A stretch of DNA of 5,075 nucleotides from JBBQTU01 sp038213005 (GTDB lineage: Bacteria; Planctomycetota; Phycisphaerae; Tepidisphaerales; Tepidisphaeraceae), in assembly GCA_038213005.1 (NCBI GenBank), contig JBBQTU010000263.1, forward strand, positions 1 through 5,075. The letters run 5' to 3'. Positions 1 through 5,039 of the stretch are shown piece after piece; the first letter of the stretch is position 1; the number at the start of each line of letters is the position of its first letter. Made by a program: the position numbers and the translations under genes. The notes beneath the pieces are model-generated. The model ran no database searches. It worked only from the letters and a program-made list of their open reading frames with translations, and had not been told where the DNA came from.

Positions 1-203
1 CGGTGCAGCAGAGTAGGACATGCTTCGTCACTAACTGCTTGCCACAAGGAGCCGATCGGTATTCCTCCCGCCGACAAGGTCGGCTCGTCAAAGCTGCGAG
101 AAGCTCGCAGCACTCCAAATCGCCTTAAGTGTCCTGCACCCGCGGTCGGTTGCTTCTTTCTTCCTGTTGTGCGGCGCGGGCGCGGGATGGTTAAGATGCT
201 GCC
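1..203. other. Stretch with no convincing gene
   Basis: I see no supportable gene here. The first plus-strand frame is open from the window edge to about 222, but its third-codon positions are not GC-rich, unlike the real genes in this window, and the peptide is not recognisable. The stretch carries the paired hairpins at 70-111. It could be the 3' flank of a gene lying to the left. Confidence 0.5.
70..111. repeat. Two tandem AAG-loop hairpins (REP-like)
   Basis: Two inverted repeats follow each other. The first is GCCGAC (70-75) with GTCGGC (79-84); the second is GCTGCGAG (93-100) with CTCGCAGC (104-111). Both enclose the same triloop, AAG. The second is flanked by CAAA on the left and ACTCCAAA on the right. 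I recall hairpins bordered by CAAAG and CACTCCAAA as frequent dispersed elements in planctomycete genomes, but this is memory only. No T-run follows on either strand, so a standard intrinsic terminator is unlikely. They could be REP-like repeats or mRNA 3'-end structures of a gene to the left. Confidence 0.5.
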
Positions 204-377
204 ATGTCGTGGCGGCCGAGACTAAACATCTCGTGGCGATGGATCATCCGGGGCACGTGTCTGGGGTTGCTCGGGTTGTGCGTGGGGCTCTCGTTATCGA
301 GTCACTTCCATCCCGTTCGCGTCTATCATATAGACAGTCGCCAAGTCTCTTGCTGCACGTTGATGGGAGAGGACTGA
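204..377 (+). CDS. Possible small single-span membrane peptide, perhaps a broken gene
   Basis: This frame opens with ATG after an in-frame stop (192-194) and codes for 57 residues. A short basic, Trp-rich N-terminus (residues 2-16) is followed by a hydrophobic segment at about 17-33 containing GLLGLCVGL, then a polar stretch with SHFHPVRVYHIDS and a Cys pair. That arrangement resembles the N-termini of short planctomycete membrane proteins of unknown function. No Shine-Dalgarno site precedes the start. The TGA at 375-377 is followed directly by TGG, and the frame stays open to a TGA at 513-515, adding a second hydrophobic stretch (WAIGFGIGAAWPIVFRL). The 57-residue product may therefore be the front half of a nonsense-interrupted gene. 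No family is recognised; the frame could also be open by chance. Confidence 0.35.
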   Translation: MSWRPRLNISWRWIIRGTCLGLLGLCVGLSLSSHFHPVRVYHIDSRQVSCCTLMGED

Positions 378-418
378 TGGGCGATAGGCTTTGGCATAGG
401 GGCGGCGTGGCCGATCGT

Positions 419-442
419 GTTCAGACTGTCGTTCAGACGGTT
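419..442. repeat. Tandem 12-bp direct repeat upstream of the MNT promoter
   Basis: GTTCAGACTGTC (419-430) is followed immediately by GTTCAGACGGTT (431-442), matching at 10 of 12 positions. The second copy reaches the -35 area of the proposed promoter at 441-469. Its position would suit an operator for autoregulation of the nucleotidyltransferase gene, but that is inference, and a repeat this short can arise by chance. Confidence 0.4.
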
Positions 443-469
443 CTTGTTTCGCCCGCCTCCTCGTATAAT
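441..469 (+). promoter_or_regulatory. Candidate sigma-70-type promoter for the MNT gene
   Basis: A perfect TATAAT at 464-469 lies in GC-rich surroundings. The hexamer 17 bp upstream, TTCTTG (441-446), is a weak match to TTGACA. Transcription would begin near 476, giving a leader of about 60 nt before the ATG at 537. The -10 box is convincing; the -35 is not. Confidence 0.5.
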
Positions 470-521
470 CGCTGGCATTGACGCTTACCGTGCAGCGGGC
501 CACGCGGATCTATGATCGGAC

Positions 522-528
522 GGTGGAG
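522..528 (+). promoter_or_regulatory. Ribosome binding site of the MNT gene
   Basis: GGTGGAG ends 8 nt before the ATG at 537. A competing ATG at 532 is only 3 nt from this site and opens a frame that stops after ten codons, so the spacing selects 537. Confidence 0.6.
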
Positions 529-536
529 TTTATGGC

Positions 537-869
537 ATGGTTGAGGCAAGCGCACAAGTTCTGAGCAATATCCACAGCTACACGGCCGAACTCGAGCGAC
601 GGGGAGTGCCCGTTGAGCGGGTGATTCTCTTCGGGTCGCATGCGCGTGGTGAAGTGCATTCGGACATTGATCTGGCGGTGTTTTCCGAGGCCTTCGGCGG
701 CGCCGATCATGCGGAGTTCTCCGGCGTGCTGTCGGCGGCCAAATGGAATACGGACCCGATGATTGAGGCGATCGGCTTCAACCCTGCGGCGTTGCGGAAT
801 GTTTCCCCGGTGTCATTGCTGCACGAAATCATGAGCACCGGTTGCGTGGTCTACCAGCGACCTCAGTGA
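537..869 (+). CDS. MNT-type minimal nucleotidyltransferase domain protein
   Basis: The 110-residue product is a single nucleotidyltransferase domain of the Pol-beta superfamily, MNT type. The hallmark lies at residues 33-48: GSHARGEV, then SDIDLAVF. Gly33-Ser34 form the triphosphate-binding turn, and Asp43 and Asp45 are the metal-binding DxD pair. The third acidic position, usually Asp, is probably Glu77 in MIEAIGF. The C-terminus (LLHEIMSTGCVVYQRPQ) matches the usual end of the fold, so the gene is complete. Proteins of this size are soluble and commonly sit beside a HEPN-domain gene; in characterised HEPN/MNT pairs the MNT protein acts as antitoxin by AMPylating the toxin. No HEPN gene is visible on either side: the transporter operon converges from the right, and the left holds no candidate. 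It may be a solitary member or have a distant partner. The family call is secure; the cellular role is not. Confidence 0.9.
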   Translation: MVEASAQVLSNIHSYTAELERRGVPVERVILFGSHARGEVHSDIDLAVFSEAFGGADHAEFSGVLSAAKWNTDPMIEAIGFNPAALRNVSPVSLLHEIMSTGCVVYQRPQ

Positions 870-953
870 TGCGTATCGCGGGATGTGCCGCACTCGGGAC
901 ATCGCTCCGGGCTGGCCCGCAGGTCGTAGTCGCAGGTGAGGGCAGTAACCGGG
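863..953 (-). pseudogene. Frameshifted remnant of a planctomycete Cys-rich (zinc-ribbon-like) tail
   Basis: Read on the minus strand from 934 to 863, the sequence codes for CDYDLRASPERCPECGT followed by SRDTHH and a TGA. This is almost the motif CxxCxYDLRxxPxRCPECG that I remember at the ends of many planctomycete proteins; two CxxC knuckles would bind zinc. The first knuckle is broken: Gly-Tyr-Cys-Pro-His lies directly upstream but in the other frame, that of the exporter gene past its TAG. Removing one C within 935-938 would join them as CPHCDYDLR. As it stands, the only start in the conserved frame is a TTG at 970-968 inside the exporter gene, giving 35 residues without the first Cys. I read it as the tail of a decayed gene. 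An alternative is a former C-terminal extension of the exporter subunit, lost through a stop plus a frameshift. The final codons overlap the 3' end of the convergent MNT gene. Confidence 0.6.
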
Positions 954-2750
954 CTACTGACGCCGAACAAACTGGCGGTAGAGTTTGGCGTAGGTGCCGC
1001 CGAGCGCTAGAAGTTCTTTATGCGTGCCGCGCTCGATCAGGTGCCCCTGGTCCAGGACCAGGACCAGGTCGGCGTGGCGGATGGTGCTCAGGCGGTGGGC
1101 GACCACGAAGCACGTGCGTCCCTTGAGGAGTTTTTGGAGGGCCTGCTGGACGCGGTGCTCGGTGATGGTGTCGATGGAGCTGGTGGCCTCATCGAGGATG
1201 AAGATGCGCGGGTTGGCCAGCATGGCGCGGCTGAAGCAGACCAGTTGGCGCTGGCCCAGCGACAGGCGGGCGCCGCGTTCGCCGACCATCGTGTGAAAGC
1301 CGTCGGGGAGTGATTCGAGCAGGTCGCGGCAGCCGATCTGCTGGGCGGCGGCGAGGACCTGCTCGTCGGTGGAGCCGACCTTGCCCAGGCGGATGTTGTC
1401 CATGATCGTGCCGGTGAACAGGTAGTTGTTCTGCAGCACGATGCCCAGATGCTGCACCAGCGAGGGGGTGTCGACCTGGTGGATGTCGATGTCGTCGACG
1501 AGGAGCTGGCCGGTGGTGGGCAGGTAGAATTTCGAGATCAGGTTGATGATGGAGGTCTTGCCGCTACCGGTGTGGCCGACCAGGGCGACGGTCTGGCCGG
1601 GCTGAGCGGTGAACGTGATGTTGTGCAGCACGGGCTTGCCCGGGATGTATTCGAAGCCCATGTTGCGGAACTCGACCTTGCCGCGGCAGGTGTCGAGTTT
1701 GACGGCATCGGGCGGGTCGGAGAAGTCGGGCTTCGTGTCCAGAGTCTGGAAGACTCGCTCGGCCCCGGCCATGGCGCCCATGGAGTTGGAGTACTGGTTG
1801 CCCAGGGTCTGCAGCGGTTCAAAGATGCTGGAGCTCATGAAGAAGAAGGTGACCAGGACGGCCGGGTCGGTGTCGCCGTGGAAGACTCGCCACGCGCCCA
1901 GGAGCAGCAGGACGGCGGTGAAGAACTGGTTATTAAGGTCCAGGACGGGGCCGTAGATGCTCTGGACGCTGGCGACCTTAATGTTGTAGACGGCGTGGTC
2001 GTCAACCAGGTCATGGAACATGCGGCTGTTGAGATCCTGGCGTGAAAATCCCTGGGTGACGCGGATGCCGGCGACCGACTCGGCGACGCTGCTGGTGACG
2101 CGGCTGAAACTCTCGGCGACCTGGCGCTGGGCGCGGCTCATGATCTTCTTGTAATAGCGGTTGAAGACCCAGAGCAGGGGCGCCAGGCCAAGGATCACCA
2201 GGAAGAGCCAGATATCCAGCCACGCGAGGATGACCGAGGCCCAGAGGATCTGCCCGAGGTTAACGAGGCTGACGAACAGGATGTCCTGCACGCCGGCGCG
2301 GACGGATTCGGCATCGCTGGTGACGCGGCTGATGTTGCGGCCAACCCGCGTGCGCTGGAAGTAGCCCAGCGAGAGGGTCTGGAGGTGCGAGAAGATGGCG
2401 TTGCGCAGGTCGTGGACGACCGCCTCGCCGTATTCCATCGCCCAGCGCATGCGGAAGTGCATGGTGAACTGGGTGAACAGCGCCCAGACCGCGAAGCCGG
2501 CAACCGCCCAGGGGAGGCGGTGGATCTGGCCTTTGCCGATGACGGTGCTGACGATCATGCCGACGATGAGGCTCTGGATCGGCAACTGGGCCGACCGCAG
2601 GAGGACCATCGCCAGGAGTTTGTTGCGCTGGCGGCGATGGGGGGCGGCGAAGCGGAACATGCGGGCGAGCAGTCGCAGGTCCAGCGGCTTCTGGTTGACC
2701 TCGATTTCCTTGTCCTTGAGGATGCGGGTGAGGGTGGGCAGGTCGCTCAT
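954..2750 (-). CDS. ABC exporter subunit with the catalytically intact nucleotide-binding domain
   Basis: This 598-residue protein is a full ABC half-transporter: an exporter-type membrane domain with six helices (about 44-72, 80-100, 155-176, 178-198, 265-287 and 296-315), then an ATPase domain from about 357. Visible motifs are A-loop Tyr368, Walker A GHTGSGKT (392-399, Lys398), Q-loop Gln440, signature LSLGQ (496-500), Walker B IFILD with catalytic Glu521, D-loop SSID (524-527) and switch His552. The bulky Leu in LSLGQ departs from LSGGQ, while the hydrolytic residues are intact. This is the usual pattern for the active subunit of heterodimeric exporters such as TM288 or BmrD, and its upstream neighbour shows the complementary defects. 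It would act in the cytoplasmic membrane, exporting a lipid, peptide or drug; the substrate cannot be read from sequence. The ATG overlaps the upstream stop as ATGA, which implies translational coupling. No intrinsic terminator follows the gene. Confidence 0.93.
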   Translation of the reverse strand: MSDLPTLTRILKDKEIEVNQKPLDLRLLARMFRFAAPHRRQRNKLLAMVLLRSAQLPIQSLIVGMIVSTVIGKGQIHRLPWAVAGFAVWALFTQFTMHFRMRWAMEYGEAVVHDLRNAIFSHLQTLSLGYFQRTRVGRNISRVTSDAESVRAGVQDILFVSLVNLGQILWASVILAWLDIWLFLVILGLAPLLWVFNRYYKKIMSRAQRQVAESFSRVTSSVAESVAGIRVTQGFSRQDLNSRMFHDLVDDHAVYNIKVASVQSIYGPVLDLNNQFFTAVLLLLGAWRVFHGDTDPAVLVTFFFMSSSIFEPLQTLGNQYSNSMGAMAGAERVFQTLDTKPDFSDPPDAVKLDTCRGKVEFRNMGFEYIPGKPVLHNITFTAQPGQTVALVGHTGSGKTSIINLISKFYLPTTGQLLVDDIDIHQVDTPSLVQHLGIVLQNNYLFTGTIMDNIRLGKVGSTDEQVLAAAQQIGCRDLLESLPDGFHTMVGERGARLSLGQRQLVCFSRAMLANPRIFILDEATSSIDTITEHRVQQALQKLLKGRTCFVVAHRLSTIRHADLVLVLDQGHLIERGTHKELLALGGTYAKLYRQFVRRQ

Positions 2751-4714
2751 ATTGCCACCTCCACGCCAGGGCCGGCGCCGGCGTCCACATCCGCACCGGC
2801 ACCAGCGCCCGTGCCCGCGCCCGCGTCCGTGCCGACATCCGCGCTGGGGCCAATCTTGCGGGCCTCTTCGTCGATCTGCAGTTTAGCGGTATCGCGGTAG
2901 GGGCCGGGAACGAGCATGAGCTGGTCGTGGGTGCCGCGCTGGACGATACGGCCCTTGGTCATGACCAGGATGACATCAGCGCGGCGGAGGGTGCTGATGC
3001 GGTTGGCGGCGACGATGGTGGTGCGGCCGTGCATGGCGGATTCCATGGCTTCGAGCATCTCGTGTTCGGTCTGGGCATCGACGGCGGCCATGGGGTCGTC
3101 CATGAGCAGGAATGCGGGCTCGCGGATCAGGGCGCGGGCGATGGCGAGGCGTTGTTTCTGGCCGCCGGAGAGGTTGGTGGCGCCTTCGGAGATGATGGTG
3201 TCGTAGCCTTTGCCGGTGGCCGAGACGAAGTCGTGGGCGCGGGCGAGCCGGGCGGCGGATTCGATCTGGCTCCGGGTGGCATCGGGGCTGCCGAAGGCGA
3301 TGTTGGTGGCGATGGTGTTGGTGAAGAGGAAGCTCTCCTGGAAGACCAGGCCCATGGTTCGGCGGAGATCGTTCAGGTCGTAGTCGCGGATGTCGACGTC
3401 GTCGATGAGGATCTGGCCTTGCGTGGGGTCGTAGAAGCGGGGGATGAGGCTCAGGAGGATGCTTTTGCCAGCGCCGGTGGAGCCGAGCATGGCAACGCAC
3501 TGGCCGGGCTGGATGGTGAAACTGATGTCCTTGAGGACCGGCTTGCCAGGGTCGAATTCGAAGGAGACGTTGCGGAACTCGATCTTACCGAGGGATTTGG
3601 GCAGGCGGCGGGCCGAGGGCGGGCTTTGGATTTCCAGGGGTGTATCGAGGACGGCGTAGATGCGGCGGGCGGCGGTGAGGGCCTGCTGGACGGTATTGGC
3701 GATGCCGGCGATCTGCTGGATCTGCCCGGCGAACTGGCTCAGCACGCCGGCGAAGACCATCAGGCCGGTGCCAAGAGGCATCTGGCCCTTGATCACCATC
3801 CAGCCGCCATAGCCGAAGAGGATGACGAGGTTGATCTGGGTGAGATAGGAGATGCCGGGGCCGAATATGGAGGTGCGCCAGAAGAGCCATCGCTGCTGGA
3901 GCTTGTAGTCCATGTTGGCCTTGTGGAAGCGCTCTTCCTGCTGCTTGCGAAGGCCAAATCCCTTGACGACGTGGATGCCGCTGAGGTTTTCCGAGAGGGC
4001 GAGGACCAGAACGTCGTAGAGTTCGCGGTTGCGGCGGTAGGCGGGCTTGACGATCTTTGAGAACCTCGATGAGGCGAACCAGAGCAGCGGCGTGGTGGCC
4101 AGGCAGGCGAAGGTAAGCCTCGGACTGATGCGCACCATGTAGATGAAGTAGACGCAGATCGACAGGCTCAGCATGATAACCTGCAGGACTACGCCGCTGA
4201 TGAAGCCGGTGTAGGTCTGCACATCGTGGGTGACGCGGTTGATGATCGAACCGGTGTCGTTAGCGTCGTAGAAGCGGAAGCTGAGGCGCTGGAGCTTGTC
4301 ATAAACGGCGGCTCGCATGTCCACCACCAGGCGGCCCTGCACCAGGCGATTGAGGGCCAGGGTGTTGGAGATCGTCAGGATGCCGCGGAGGATGGAGAAC
4401 AGGAGGATCAGGCAGCCCACGGCGATGATCTGCTGGGTGGGGCTCCACGCGGCCGGCGGGGGAAGACTCAGAGGAAAATGCGGTGGCGGGACAGAGTCGG
4501 GGGCGGCGGCGTGGCGGATGATGTCCACGCCAAGGCCGGTGAAGCCCAGTCCGAGCAGTCCGAGGGTCAGAAGGAGAACCTGGATCAGCAGCGGGAGGAT
4601 GCAGGCCCAGCGATAGCGCCAGGCGGTGCCGAGGAGTCGGCGCAGCAGCCCGGCGTCGAGCTGTTTCGCACCGTCCTGTTTGCCGCTGGCTTCTTTGGCG
4701 TCCGGTTTACTCAC
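2747..4714 (-). CDS. ABC exporter subunit with a degenerate ATPase site and a low-complexity tail
   Basis: This is the first gene of the operon. The start is a choice among non-ATG codons: GTG at 4714 gives 655 residues, and GTG 4723, TTG 4729 or GTG 4732 are also possible. No Met lies between them and the membrane domain. Six helices are predicted at about 37-61, 96-113, 171-191, 195-215, 286-308 and 313-333. The first outer loop (about 67-95) is unusually long and Pro-rich. The ATPase domain has Walker A GSTGAGKS (411-418), Q-loop Gln459, a canonical LSGGQ (515-519) and Walker B FLLMD ending at Asp539. Asp540 replaces the catalytic Glu, and Asn571 replaces the switch His (VAANRIST). These losses mark the degenerate-site subunit of a heterodimer, like TM287 or BmrC. 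Its intact signature should complete the active site of the downstream partner. The last 33 residues are an Ala/Gly/Asp/Val-rich tail with no known role. The frame stays open upstream to 5065, but that part runs through hairpin repeats and is unlikely to be coding. Confidence 0.9.
   Translation of the reverse strand: MSKPDAKEASGKQDGAKQLDAGLLRRLLGTAWRYRWACILPLLIQVLLLTLGLLGLGFTGLGVDIIRHAAAPDSVPPPHFPLSLPPPAAWSPTQQIIAVGCLILLFSILRGILTISNTLALNRLVQGRLVVDMRAAVYDKLQRLSFRFYDANDTGSIINRVTHDVQTYTGFISGVVLQVIMLSLSICVYFIYMVRISPRLTFACLATTPLLWFASSRFSKIVKPAYRRNRELYDVLVLALSENLSGIHVVKGFGLRKQQEERFHKANMDYKLQQRWLFWRTSIFGPGISYLTQINLVILFGYGGWMVIKGQMPLGTGLMVFAGVLSQFAGQIQQIAGIANTVQQALTAARRIYAVLDTPLEIQSPPSARRLPKSLGKIEFRNVSFEFDPGKPVLKDISFTIQPGQCVAMLGSTGAGKSILLSLIPRFYDPTQGQILIDDVDIRDYDLNDLRRTMGLVFQESFLFTNTIATNIAFGSPDATRSQIESAARLARAHDFVSATGKGYDTIISEGATNLSGGQKQRLAIARALIREPAFLLMDDPMAAVDAQTEHEMLEAMESAMHGRTTIVAANRISTLRRADVILVMTKGRIVQRGTHDQLMLVPGPYRDTAKLQIDEEARKIGPSADVGTDAGAGTGAGAGADVDAGAGPGVEVAI
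2750..2845 (-). repeat. Imperfect GGN-GCN repeat coding the low-complexity tail
   Basis: The last 32 codons of the first exporter gene are built largely from alternating Gly and Ala codons with Asp, Val and Thr variants, for example DAGAGTGAGAGADVDAGAG. At DNA level this is an imperfect hexanucleotide repeat, a likely site of replication slippage. In-frame gain or loss of units would change only tail length. The tail lies after the ATPase domain and would be cytoplasmic; no function is evident. Its final codons double as the ribosome site for the next gene. Confidence 0.75.
2757..2762 (-). promoter_or_regulatory. Strong ribosome binding site of the second exporter gene
   Basis: GGAGGT on the minus strand ends 6 nt before the ATG at 2750, an ideal spacing. 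It lies inside the last codons (Val-Glu-Val) of the upstream gene, so the second subunit can be translated by coupling or by fresh initiation. Confidence 0.75.
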
Positions 4715-4730
4715 GGTAGACACTGGCAAC

Positions 4731-4746
4731 ACGGGCCAACGCCCGT
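4731..4746. repeat. Short hairpin in the exporter leader
   Basis: The 16-bp sequence is a perfect stem of six pairs with a 4-nt loop; on the minus strand it reads ACGGGC, GTTG, GCCCGT. It lies between a minus-strand AGGAG (4753-4749) and the cluster of possible GTG/TTG starts (4732 to 4714). I recall ACGGGCGTTGGCCCGT as a frequent intergenic hairpin in planctomycetes, from memory only. It may be a REP-like repeat, or it may shape initiation of the operon. Confidence 0.55.
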
Positions 4747-4811
4747 CGCTCCTGGGTCGGACAAAGGTATACCGGAAGAAGGCAGTGGACGAAAGCAGCG
4801 GCGGAATAAGG

Positions 4812-4944
4812 CCAGGCCAGTCGCGAGTAGCGAAAGTCGGAGGTGTTCGCACCGCGACTACAAAGTCGCCGCTACGTAGAAGCGACTTTGTAGTCGCTTT
4901 TCGGCCACGCGACCAAGCCACGACCGCCACTCGTGATTGCCCGG
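4812..4944. repeat. Imperfect inverted-repeat element with a 44-bp palindromic core
   Basis: The core (4854-4897) is nearly perfect: GCGACTACAAAGTCGC (4854-4869) pairs fully with GCGACTTTGTAGTCGC (4882-4897), and between them lies the palindrome CTACGTAG (4872-4879) with two mismatched positions on each side. Each 16-bp arm is itself a small hairpin (GCGACT, 4-nt loop, AGTCGC), so four copies of that hexamer occur in alternating orientation. Outside the core, CCAGGCCAGTCGCGAGTAG (4812-4830) is matched in inverse by CCACTCGTGATTGCCCGG (4927-4944) at about 15 of 18 positions. The whole is about 133 bp. No coding sequence lies inside. TTTT follows the core on the plus strand, so terminator activity in that direction is possible, but nothing upstream on that strand needs ending. 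It resembles a REP pair or a MITE. Confidence 0.75.
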
Positions 4945-4985
4945 AACCTCCTCGGGCAATTCTGCGGCGATTCCAAGTGATCGCC
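4936..4985. repeat. Two further hairpins upstream of the 5040 gene
   Basis: ATTGCCCG (4936-4943) pairs with CGGGCAAT (4953-4960) around a 9-nt loop that contains AACCTCCT. GGCGAT (4966-4971) pairs with ATCGCC (4980-4985) around an 8-nt loop. Neither is followed by a T-run. They may belong to the neighbouring repeat element or be regulatory structures for the divergent genes. Confidence 0.5.
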
Positions 4986-5025
4986 GATTCTGCGATGAGC
5001 CGGTGGGCGGCCGCAGATCGTTGGG

Positions 5026-5031
5026 TATGAT
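5026..5031 (+). promoter_or_regulatory. Candidate -10 box of the 5040 gene, possibly leaderless
   Basis: TATGAT matches five of six consensus positions. It ends 8 nt before the ATG at 5040, so transcription would start at or next to the start codon. No Shine-Dalgarno site is present, which fits leaderless translation. No clear -35 is seen around 5003-5008. Confidence 0.35.
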
Positions 5032-5039
5032 GTGTTGCC

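Larger units (their letters stand above)
4715..5039. other. Divergent intergenic region rich in hairpins
   Basis: This 325-bp stretch separates the minus-strand exporter operon from a plus-strand gene starting at 5040, so it should hold both promoters. It contains a small hairpin at 4731-4746, a large palindromic element at 4812-4944 and two further hairpins at 4936-4985. ATTCTGCG occurs twice, at 4959-4966 and 4987-4994. For the operon, the best -10 I can find on the minus strand is TATACC (4771-4766), with no good -35, so that promoter is uncertain. Long frames cross the region on both strands but pass through the inverted repeats and do not look like genes. Confidence 0.6.

Noticed and set aside
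1..66. A minus-strand gene start using GGAGG near 62-66
   Set aside because: The nearest possible TTG or GTG starts are 16 or more nt from the site, and only a few codons lie in the window.
1..222. The end of a plus-strand gene entering from the left
   Set aside because: The frame is open, but codon use does not match the real genes and the hairpin pair falls inside it.
167..481. A 104-codon plus-strand frame starting with TTG
   Set aside because: Its third-codon positions are poorer in GC than those of the neighbouring frame, the product has no domain or clear membrane segment, and it has no ribosome site. The overlapping frame at 204 is more plausible.
870..953. An intrinsic terminator between the convergent genes
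   Set aside because: Only weak stems are present (4 bp at 908-919 and 5 bp at 882-903) and neither has a T-run.
1449..2045. A 198-codon open frame on the plus strand opposite the second exporter gene
   Set aside because: It shows the same mirror-image composition and lies opposite the well-supported ATPase and membrane domains.
2927..4060. A 377-codon open frame on the plus strand opposite the first exporter gene
   Set aside because: Its Gly/Ala/Asp/Val/Glu-rich product is the typical mirror of a GC-rich gene on the other strand, and the minus-strand frame has clear ABC motifs.
4854..4901. The 44-bp palindrome plus TTTT as a plus-strand terminator
   Set aside because: No plus-strand gene lies upstream to terminate, the T-run is short, and the symmetric nested arms fit a repeat element better.
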